From: Glomus cerebriforme
Lineage: Eukaryota; Glomeromycota; Glomeromycetes; Glomerales; Glomeraceae
Length of the DNA: 14,859 nucleotides
Assembly: GCA_003550305.1 (NCBI GenBank)
Contig: QKYT01000021.1
Location: 301,482-316,340, forward strand
Direction: 5' to 3'
In this document: piece by piece, positions 8,410 through 14,859 of the stretch
Layout: every line of letters begins with the position of its first letter
Numbering within the stretch: the first letter of the stretch is position 1
Position numbers and translations under genes: made by a program
Notes under the pieces: model-generated
Databases searched by the model: none
Seen by the model: the letters and a program-made list of their open reading frames with translations, nothing else
What the model was told of the DNA's origin: nothing

Positions 8410-9163
8410 TAAATCCCCCTTCTTATTGAAATCCTCCAAGGCAGTTCCAGAAGNTCCAAGCCNAAATCTACAANAAAAGAGAAGAACGTTAATAAACNTT
8501 CTTAAAATAAAAATGAATAAATCCCCTCCCTTATTGAAATTACCTCCAAGACTGTTCCAGAAAGTCCAAGCTGAAATCTACAAGAGAAGAAAAAGAACAT
8601 TAATAAACGTTCTTAAAATAAAAAATAAATAAATCCCCCTTTATTAAAATTACCTTCCAGAAGATCCAAGCTGAAATCTACAAGAAAAGAAAAAAGAAGA
8701 ACATTAATAAATGTTCTTAAAATAAAAAATAAATAAATCCCCCTTTATTAAAATTACCTCTAAGGCTGTTCCAGAAAGTCCAAGCTGAAATCTACAAGAA
8801 AAGAAAAGAATGTTAATAAACGTTCTTAAAATAAAAAATAAATAAATCCTCCCTTATTGAAATTACCTCAAAGGATGTTCCAGAAGTCCAAGCCAAAATC
8901 TACAAGAAAAGAAAAGAGAAGAACGTTAATAAACGTTCTTAAAATAAAAATAAATAAATCCCCCTATTGAAATTATCTCCAAGGTTGTTCCAGAAGGTCC
9001 AAGCTGAAACTACAAGAAAAGAGAAGAATGTTAATAAACGTTCTTAAAATAAAAATAAATAAAGTCCCTCCCTTATTGAAATTACCTCCAAGACTGTTCC
9101 AGAAGGTCCAAGCTGAAATCTACAAGAAAAGAAAAGAGAAGAACATTAATAAAACGTTCTTAA
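8410..9163. repeat. Seven-unit minisatellite, about 108 bp per unit, each with a hairpin
   Basis: Units begin at TAAATCCCC-like sequence near 8410, 8518, 8630, 8734, 8843, 8955 and 9060, giving spacings of 104-112 bp. Shared order: TAAATCCCCC, TTATTGAAATTACCTCCAAG, CTGTTCCAGAAGGTCCAAGC, TGAAATCTACAAGAAAAGA, GAACGTTAATAAACGTTC, TTAAAATAAAAA. The GAACGTT-AATA-AACGTTC core can form a 7-bp stem. Units differ by substitutions and 1-8 bp indels. The array is internal to the hAT-like element. Apparent open frames here are by-products of the repeat. Four ambiguous bases fall in the first unit. Confidence 0.9.
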
Positions 9164-9222
9164 AAATTTAAAATTTTAATGAGACTAAAGTGAAAAAAGA
9201 AATTATTTTTTTTAAAAAAAAA

Positions 9223-9391
9223 GTTATGATCCGGATCATCCGAATCATCCGGATTAAACATCACAATCTGATAAATCTGGATGCATCTGGCGGATATCCA
9301 GATCATTTTGAATCAGATTGGCGGATCCATTTTGGATATTCGGATCATTTCAAATCAGATTGGCAGATCACGGATTCATCCGGATCATAAC
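9223..9391. repeat. Internal inverted-repeat segment at the right end of the hAT-like element
   Basis: GTTATGATCCGGAT at 9223-9236 is mirrored by ATCCGGATCATAAC at 9378-9391, a 14-bp perfect inverted pair about 140 bp apart. Between them GATC, ATCCGGAT and CAGATTGGC(G/A)GATC recur. This makes the right end a small foldback-like unit carrying its own copy of the terminal sequence. Confidence 0.7.
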
Positions 9392-9395
9392 ACTA
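9382..9395 (-). repeat. Right terminal inverted repeat
   Basis: GGATCATAACACTA; its reverse complement is TAGTGTTATGATCC. The 10-bp core GTTATGATCC also occurs in direct orientation at 9223-9232, inside the element. Confidence 0.8.
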
Positions 9396-9403
9396 GTTCA
9401 CTA
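9396..9403. repeat. Right target-site duplication (GTTCACTA)
   Basis: Partner of 8170-8177. The one difference is the last base, so one copy has mutated since insertion. Confidence 0.8.
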
Positions 9404-9718
9404 ACAGTCAAAGTTGCCAAAACTGCCAGGTATTTTCAAGCAAAGCCACTTAGGATAGGAAAATTTTCCTTTTTTTCGCTCCACCACATGAGAGGATTCA
9501 AATCTAGAGAATTTCTGGTAGCTGAAGATATTCTTCAACTTTATTAATAACAACTACATTAGATTTGGAGAGACATGCCATTAAAGTCTTCCTTTTTGTT
9601 AAAAATTTTGATTGAGTTGTTAATCAAGTAATGGTTTGGTTATTTTGATAATTTGCCTTTTCATTGTTGAATAATTCTTGTAAATGGATTAGAAAAACTC
9701 TTTTTCCTATTTTTTATT
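9396..9718 (-). pseudogene. hAT transposase relic, dimerisation-domain part (upstream of the insertion)
   Basis: Minus strand, reading downward. First come LIHLQELFNNEKANYQNNQT and MACLSKSNVVVINKVEEYLQ with LPEIL in one frame with one stop. After a one-base slip near 9508 comes LDLNPLMWWSEKKENF and PILSGFA, a TGA at 9436-9438, KYLAVLATLTVSE (to 9397). NPLxWWxxxxxxFPxLxxLAxxYLAVxATSxxSE is the signature of the hAT C-terminal dimerisation domain. The 37 codons from 9507 to 9397 run in phase into the 28 codons at 8170-8087 once the insertion is skipped. The internal TGA stands where R (CGA) is usual, consistent with a C-to-T change. Similarity fades above about 9718; the catalytic core is absent. 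Confidence 0.8.
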
Positions 9719-9770
9719 TTATTGGTAAAAAATAAAATTTTTTCTAGCACTTAATAATTTGTTAACTATA

Positions 9771-10718
9771 GGAGTAACAGTATCTACCTATTTAGACAAA
9801 CTTTTTAATGAGTATATTCATAATCTCAGGTGCAAAGATATAGGTAACAAAAAGTTTAATGAAGTTACTGCCTTTATACAATAATAATACCGCCTTTGGT
9901 ATGATATGAAGAATAAAGATGGTAGTTTAAATAATATCAGATGTTTTGTCAAAGGATTTTTTGACTCACACAATTTTTGGCCACAATACTATTTCTTATC
10001 AGGAAATAGTAAGTAAATTTATGAAGATATTTTGGATGCTAACTTATGAAGTTTAGATGAGGCTTTAGAGGAAATAACTAGGTATAAAATTACCATTGAC
10101 AAACTCAAAGCCAAAATTGCTACGGTAGGTGAGATGCATCCTCAGATAATTGGATTACAGCCAACAATACCATCGTCAAAGAAAAGGTACAAAATTTAGA
10201 ACAGCCAATTTTGGCAACTTCCAGTGGATCAACATCAACAGATAATACCAATGGCACTTCATTGATTGTAATACAGGAAGATCAACTTAAATTAACATCA
10301 CAATTCAGAATGATGATTACATGGAAATAGAGAAAGACATTTCCAAATCAATCATTTCACCATCTGAAAATTCTTTACAGAAAAATTCAAAATCCAATAA
10401 GAAAGCAGAGTCATCTGCACCCCTCCAAAATCCCTAAAAATGTTAAGAAGGAGTGACAATTTCATATTATCACAGGATTCATGATATTGCCTAAACTTAA
10501 ACCAAATATGCATGATGTAATATTATACACATTCTGGATAAATAGGATGCTGAGAAAATAACAGAGAAAATCAATAAACATTTAGGTTCTCTTGTGAAAG
10601 CCACCTTATCGAAGCAATGCAAATATACCTGTGTACAGGTTACAATAGTACTAAGAACTACAGTACTCAATGTATTTGAAGGTCAATGGCAAATATTATT
10701 AGGTAACATTCAGTTTCT
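9771..10718 (+). pseudogene. Retroelement ORF1-like protein, N-terminal and middle parts
   Basis: One frame from 9771 reads GVTVSTYLDKLFNEYIHNL, then NKKFNEVTAFIQ, two stops, YRLWYDMKNKDGSLNNIRCF and VKGFFDSHNFWPQYYFLSGN, a stop, IYEDILDANL, a stop, SLDEALEEITRYKITIDKLK and so on, to TAG at 10197. It then moves frame to EQPILATSSGSTSTDNT, again at about 10312 to DDYMEIEKDISKSIISPSEN and SNKKAESSAP, and from 10543 to DAEKITEKINKHLGSLVKAT, KQCKYTCVQVTIVLRTTVLN and FEGQWQILLGN. I recognise this as a repeated Rhizophagus family: conserved N-terminal block, low-complexity Ser/Lys linker, then an RNA-binding-like alpha/beta block. Its assignment as ORF1/Gag-like is inferred from the layout and the poly(A) end. 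The native start is not visible. Confidence 0.55.
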
Positions 10719-11273
10719 TTGGAACAACATAAACAAAGAATGGTCTTCCAAGCTGTATTAACTGACTTTGGCAAAGGTTTTGAAAAACACCATATTTTCC
10801 AGGATATGGAATTTATGATGCGTTATCATCTTGCTGCAATTAAACTGGTGAAAGATCCCAAAGGAAAACAGAAAATTATAGGGTTCTTCCGAACCTCAGA
10901 TGATTTTAATCATGCCTGCCAAGCTGAATTTAAGGTTCATGAACTCATCATCAAATGGAAGATAGATCACCTAGGGAAGAAAAAGTCTGATCCAAAGTAC
11001 TTATCAGCAAAAGTTTCCTTTTTGAAGAAAAATCAAGACAATAAGTCATCCTCCAAACCCTTCACGAATTCTGACAAGAAAAATGATAAATGCAATCAAA
11101 CTAATCTGCAAGCAATGAGTATTTCTCGGAAAATGCTGATCTTAACCCAGAATATTCAAACCTTAACTGAAATATTTAGGACAGGTAATAACTCTACTTT
11201 ATTGAATAGCAGCACCTTTCATAAAGTTATGAAGGGGAAATACAAACAGTTAGCTCAAGATATTAGACATTAA
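10719..11273 (+). pseudogene. Retroelement ORF1-like protein, C-terminal part (longest open frame of the window)
   Basis: This frame is open for 184 codons but has no good start: it takes over from the preceding frame by a one-base slip near 10705, and the first ATG is at 10740. It reads QRMVFQAVLTDFGKGFEKHH, FMMRYHLAAIKLVKDPKGKQ, KIIGFFRTSDDFNHACQAEF, VHELIIKWKIDHLGKKK, followed by a Ser/Lys/Asn-rich basic tail (SSSKPFTNSDKKNDKCNQ) and a final helix QLAQDI. The order K.R..FQAVL..., KLVKxxxGKxKIIGFFxTxxD, then a basic low-complexity tail matches the carboxy half of the family described for the upstream part. The basic tail suits RNA or DNA binding. It should be read as the end of a broken ORF rather than as a separate gene. 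Confidence 0.55.
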
Positions 11274-11646
11274 GAATTATCATAAAGATCCTGATCTGTT
11301 TTAATACTGTCTGCCTTGAGTTAAACCCAGAGCTTGCTTCCTTGTCCAGTATAGATAAACATGTAAAAAACGGTCAATAGGGTGGATAGAATATTACAGT
11401 TTCAATCATATATTACTACTGATCTGATGCGTCAGAATGGTATCAAGTATCCAGCAGGAGGGGGTCTTAGTGTAGCTCTATTTACTTTTCTTTTTTATCT
11501 TTTTGGTTTGTTTTAGTTATATTTTCTTATTTGTATAGGACTTCAGTCTCTGGATATACAAGTGGAATTTCATTTTTTGTATTTGGTTTTGCTAAATATG
11601 ATTAATAAAATGCACAAGTTGCTCTTACGCAGAGTAAAAAAAAAAA
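11274..11646 (+). other. 3' noncoding segment and poly(A) end of the retroelement
   Basis: No coding frame persists. Base composition is more balanced than the DNA that follows, and the change is abrupt at the A tract. AATAAA sits at 11604-11609 and the A run at 11636-11646. The region GGAGGGGGTCTTAGTGTAGC near 11457 marks the start of a T-rich, UTR-like stretch. Confidence 0.5.
11604..11609 (+). terminator. Polyadenylation signal AATAAA of the retroelement relic
   Basis: Canonical hexamer about 27 bases before an 11-A tract, which is the normal signal-to-tail spacing. Confidence 0.6.
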
Positions 11647-12660
11647 TACCAAAATATATTCTTTTGTTAATTAATTTATATTATATTAGAAAGTAAATTT
11701 TATTTATTTTAATAATTTTTATTAAATACAGCAATAAATGTTTTTTGCAATTATTATTTGTTTAATTGATTATTCTAAAAATTAAAATAAAACTTTTCAG
11801 TCTCTCTAATCTATTTTATCTTAACTAATCTAAATTAATTTTATTATTGTTTTGTCCGATTCTATTAGAAATTTTCAACAATGTTTAATATTTTCTATTT
11901 GTATCATTTTGTTATACTTTTTTTATTTTCTAATTTTCTTAATATTCCTTCATTAACCTTTTCTATTTTATTTCATGTTTCATGTTTGTTTTTTATTGTT
12001 GTTCTATTCNAATTTACATCATTATTTCTTTCTATTCATAACTTATCACATCATTGTTCCAAATTAGTTTTCATATGTTTNAATTGACATTATAGAACTT
12101 GTTAACTTTAAATTATCCTCCCGTTTTATTTCTTGGCTATACTGTTCCTTTTTTCAAGTTCTTTTTTGTAATTCAATTATTACATTTATCATTTCTCAAT
12201 AATTCTCACTTTTTTTCCACACTTCATAAGTTATCCCAATTGTCCTGATACTTTCTTATTCTCTATTCTTCATTTATACAATTTTCCTCAAATTGTTCTT
12301 TCTATTTTTCTCTATTTTTAGCTTTCAATAATTCATTTTCATTAAAGTTTTCATTCTCAATTTATCTTCATCAATTCTTTATTCATCCAATTATTTAATT
12401 CTTTCTTGTTGCCACACAGAAATTCTTTTGTCTTTACTGTTTAAAAGGTCTAATATGACTACTGTGACTTCTATTTTTTCTGCTTTATTTATATATTTTG
12501 TTTCCCATTTCTTTTAAAAAACTGTTTCTTTCTTTGATTTTTCCATCAATACATTCTGACAATTTTGTTTTGCCAATTCCATAATATCCCATCATTCATC
12601 TTTAATTATTTTCTTTTTAAGAAAAGTGGATTTCAGGTTTTAGTGTTTTACGGCTATTCT
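11647..12660. other. T-rich strand-skewed tract, possible minus-strand relic
   Basis: From about 11830 to 12660 the plus strand is dominated by T with interspersed C, and G is scarce, so the minus strand is A-rich with few C. The skew is sustained for about 800 bases. Minus-strand translation gives short coding-like pieces such as KVxFEIPKNSRKTLKPEIHF (just beyond the right end), GIGKTKLSECIDGKIKERNS and ELEKRNSIAKK, separated by many stops. That could be a decayed lysine-rich gene or simply A-rich DNA. The plus-strand frame at 11881-12087 is a low-complexity Phe/Leu/Ser by-product. No family recognised. Confidence 0.35.
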
Positions 12661-13742
12661 TTGGTATTTCAAATANGACTTTAGGCTTTTTGGTATACTT
12701 GGAGTTACTGNATTTTTGAAATAAGTAAAGAGAGTAAAGAGGGAAGTTCTAATCTAAACCAACCAGCCAGTTAGGAGATACTCGACTATCTGACTNGTTT
12801 TCCTTGCCTGATACGAGGAAGACCTCTATATACAGTATAAGGAAGATAAAAGGGAGTTTAAGGGATAGTTTTTAAAAGGATTAAAGTGAAAATAATAATA
12901 TAAATCAGAGATGCATATTAAAAAGTATGAAAAATAATAAGGAATATTAAAAAAAAAAGGTGGTATTTATATAATTAAAAATATTAATAATATATAAAAA
13001 AATTAAGATGATGACTCATTCTATCAAATTTCTTAATTTATTTTAAAAAAAATATTTTATGTATTAATCAATGATTTATTACATAATTTTTTTATTTGTC
13101 CATGTGTAAATTTCTATAATTTGGTGGTGATTTTCTCCTAGTATCCAAATGAGTCAAATTCATAACAAAGAACTAAATTTTATCAATAACATTACAAATA
13201 TTTTTTTTAATTGGCAATACTTTGTATTACAACAGATATACCGTAATTAAACTAAGATTAGTGACCTAATATTCAGATCAAAATGAGCACAGAGCAGTAA
13301 GACACTTTTCAAATGATCAGAAAGCAAATTTTTTTTAAAAACGATAGAAGAATAAATAAAATATATAGATTAAAAACATGAAATAAACAATTTAAAAAAT
13401 AATAAATAATGTAGTTTAAATAGTTAAATAAGTGGGTTAAAAATCGAAAAAAAAGTTATCATAATCATCATCATATATTTTAATTATGATTGATTATATT
13501 TTATACTCAATTTGGATACATTGCTATTCATAAGTTTATTTAATAAATACCCACGACATTCCCAATTTGGATATATTATAATCATGACTCAATTAAATAA
13601 ATATATACATATCGGTTTAATTTGATATTTTTATTTTAATTTCACAAATCCCTAAAAAAATCAAAAACAAAAGAACGATTAGTTTCTTTGATGGGTAAAG
13701 CACATTATAGCCAAAATGTCAGGTTGAAAATTGTAAAACTAA
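12661..13742. other. AT-rich noncoding DNA
   Basis: No convincing gene. A less AT-rich stretch at 12730-12860 (CTAAACCAACCAGCCAG..GATACGAGGAAGACC) interrupts the AT-rich DNA without a recognisable feature. CAATTTGGATA occurs at 13508 and 13563, each followed by similar DNA ending in TTAAATAAATA or TTTAATAAATA, a weak local duplication with a spacing of about 55. A short minus-strand frame (13098-13173) ends LTHLDTRRKSPPNYRNLH but has no support. Confidence 0.4.
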
Positions 13743-14050
13743 AAGGGCTTTAAGGAGGATCACTAGAGAAAGGATCTTAGAAATTAAAATTCAAAATTTA
13801 AAAATATTTCAAAAAAACATGCCAAAAAAACCTTAAGGAGGACAGACTATCTGTGAAGGTGTGTACCATCTTATACTCCTTATTAATTGAATACTGGTGA
13901 TTGCTTCAAGGTGGTACCTTTCGGGGCTAGCTGGTCTAGAACGTTATGGCGAGACTACCTAAGCTTATTAATCGAATACATCAGGTCTATCGATTGGAAA
14001 TAAGGTGCTCTACATCTCATGCCATAACATCCATGTTACTATGGTGGTTC
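13743..14050. other. Higher-GC island with repeated motifs and a possible long-range stem
   Basis: This block stands out from its very AT-rich surroundings. TTAAGGAGGA occurs at 13750 and 13833, and CTTATTAATYGAATAC at 13879 and 13964, spacings of 83 and 85, suggesting a diverged tandem unit. GTTATGGCGAG (13943-13953) can pair with CTCATGCCATAAC (14016-14028) over 11 base pairs with a 2-base bulge, enclosing a possible inner stem AGAC(TAC)CT/AGGTCT. No coding frame is convincing. It may be a fragment of a transposon end, a SINE-like element or a structured RNA; none can be named. Confidence 0.4.
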
Positions 14051-14688
14051 TTACATCATCCATAGATACGTCCAAGTTAAATACTGACATTATACATATT
14101 TTTTTTATGTATTTTAGGTGTCAAAATATTCTGATCAATATAGAAGAGAATACCACAGAATGAAGATGAGAACATATTATGGAAGAGCTTAAATGTTTCT
14201 GTTATGTATGATTGAATTATCAGTAGCATATTATATATATTATATAAGATTATTATCAAACCATTTCTGAAATAAAAAAACCATACTTTTTATTATTTTA
14301 ACTTTATATATACTGTATTTGAATGTGGTTTATAAAAAAAAATTCAATTATCATCTATATAGTATTTTAATATTCGTAATTATTACGTTTATAAATAACA
14401 CTTCTGTTGATTTACTTTACTCAAAATGCATATTCTAATTATAATTATATTAAAGGATTTTGTCATTTTACATTAGACGTATACGGTTATACCTATAAAG
14501 TCCAGTACAGTCATCTTCATTAATAACATTAATATCATTTGCAATCATATAATTTTTAGTTCAACATTTAATTTTTCATTTAATTAATGAAATTAAACGT
14601 TAATTCGCTGAAAAAATTTACTATTTACAAAATTAAGATCTAATTTTTATATTAATGTATTTTTTTTATAAATTCCCACTCCCATGTT
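14051..14688. other. AT-rich intergenic DNA
   Basis: No recognisable gene, repeat or RNA on either strand. The minus-strand frame at 14077-14259 is a low-complexity product of AT richness. Confidence 0.4.
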
Positions 14689-14859
14689 TTATTTAATATC
14701 GTCCTCATCAAAAAATATAGCATCTTTAGTTTTAATGTAATTTTTGGGAGATATAGATGAATCAATGTCATAAAATGTTCTGATTTCACAATAATATTTG
14801 ATGATTATCTAGAAATTATAATTAATAATTATTGTAAAAATAATTTTCATTTATAATAA
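14689..14859 (-). CDS. Putative last exon of an unidentified minus-strand gene (5' partial)
   Basis: On the minus strand one frame reads YCEIRTFYDIDSSISPKNYI then KTKDAIFFDEDDIK and TAA at 14689-14691. The acidic end and the mixed composition look like real coding DNA among AT-rich noise. It is open back to a stop at about 14812, and possible intron acceptors lie just upstream in transcript order (TTTCTAG near 14811, AAATCAG near 14786), so it would be a final exon of about 100-120 bases with the rest of the gene beyond the window or in short exons to the right. No family recognised. It could be a relic. Confidence 0.3.

Larger units (their letters stand above)
8178..9395. mobile_element. Non-autonomous hAT-like transposon (1218 bp)
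   Basis: The ends are 14-bp inverted repeats with one mismatch: TAGGGTTATGATCC at 8178-8191 and GGATCATAACACTA at 9382-9395. Both outer ends fit the hAT terminal consensus YAGNG (TAGGG, TAGTG). They are flanked by 8-bp near-identical direct repeats, GTTCACTG (8170-8177) and GTTCACTA (9396-9403), the hAT target duplication length. It sits inside hAT transposase coding DNA, and its removal restores that frame, which independently proves both boundaries. It encodes no transposase. The interior has subterminal GGATC/GATCATCC motifs on both sides and a seven-unit minisatellite. It would have been moved in trans by a hAT transposase, not necessarily the one it interrupted. Confidence 0.85.
9771..11646 (+). 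mobile_element. ORF1-type retroelement relic with poly(A) tail
   Basis: A decayed ORF1-like coding region (9771-11273) is followed by a noncoding 3' segment, AATAAA at 11604-11609 and an 11-A tract at 11636-11646. The signal lies about 27 bases before the tail, which fits insertion of polyadenylated RNA. No reverse transcriptase or endonuclease sequence is visible in any frame between ORF1 and the tail, so this is a non-autonomous or internally deleted copy. The 5' boundary is uncertain (coding similarity begins at 9771), and I found no convincing flanking duplication. Confidence 0.55.

Noticed and set aside
8426..8632. Plus-strand open frame in the minisatellite
   Set aside because: It is simply the repeat read in one frame, contains ambiguous bases, and its stop status depends on unit length variation.
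8410..9163. CRISPR-like array of regularly spaced repeats
   Set aside because: The whole 108-bp unit is repeated, not short repeats with unique spacers; the context is a eukaryotic transposon and no cas genes are present.
9190..9547. Plus-strand open frames rich in DHFxSDW repeats
   Set aside because: They come from the GATC/GGAT repeats at the element's end and from the reverse of the hAT coding relic, which explains the openness.
11881..12087. Plus-strand Phe/Leu/Ser-rich frame resembling a membrane protein
   Set aside because: Arises from the T-rich skew and spans ambiguous bases; no charged loops or start context.
13750..13842. TAAGGAGGA motifs as bacterial ribosome binding sites
   Set aside because: No suitable start codon or open frame follows, and introns, poly(A) signals and gene families all indicate a eukaryote.
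13925..13985. A tRNA gene around GGGGCTAGCTGGTCTAG
   Set aside because: No cloverleaf with acceptor, anticodon and T arms can be drawn, and the B-box-like AATCGAATAC lacks the GGTTC start; at most a diverged pol III-type remnant.

Overview
The window looks like nuclear DNA of a Glomeromycotina fungus, most likely Rhizophagus irregularis or a close relative. The reasons are the very high AT content, short GT..AG introns of about 50-85 nt with clear donors and acceptors, a kinase C-terminal tail and Sel1-type genes of the kind expanded in that lineage, and multicopy gene families I recognise from that species. Assignments rest on reading translations against family patterns from memory; no search was run. 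Ambiguous bases (N) at about 8454-8498, 12010, 12081, 12676, 12711 and 12796 show imperfect base calling.

Almost everything here is broken: the region is a graveyard of duplicated genes and nested mobile elements. From the left: the 3' end of a protein kinase gene (2-469, three exons, possibly functional); two decayed Sel1-repeat gene copies in tandem (820-1130 and 1397-2235); a decayed gene with PD-(D/E)XK-nuclease-like features, whose open frame is continuous with the second Sel1 copy (2236-3717); a coiled-coil gene with a Vsr-like endonuclease tail, broken by one frameshift and one stop (3910-4553); and a large multi-exon pseudogene of another dispersed family that still shows a PD...ExK signature and most of its splice sites (4838-7157). 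These three nuclease-like relics lie on the same strand within 5 kb.

The middle holds nested transposons. A hAT transposase C-terminal relic on the minus strand (9718 down to 8087) is split by a 1218-bp non-autonomous hAT-like element (8178-9395). That element has 14-bp terminal inverted repeats beginning TAG(G/T)G, near-perfect 8-bp target duplications, and seven tandem units of about 108 bp, each with a small hairpin. Removing the element and one target copy restores a continuous transposase reading frame across the junction, which fixes the boundaries. Next comes a plus-strand ORF1-type retroelement relic (9771-11646) ending in AATAAA and an 11-A tail with no reverse transcriptase.

The right third has no convincing intact gene. 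It contains a T-rich, strand-skewed tract (about 11830-12660), plain AT-rich DNA, a more GC-rich island with repeated motifs and a possible 11-bp long-range RNA stem (13743-14050), and at the far right the probable last exon of a minus-strand gene entering from outside (14689-14859).

No rRNA, tRNA, CRISPR array or bacterial-type operon is supported. The genes do not form a pathway. The shared theme is repeated capture and decay of nuclease-like, Sel1 and transposon sequences.
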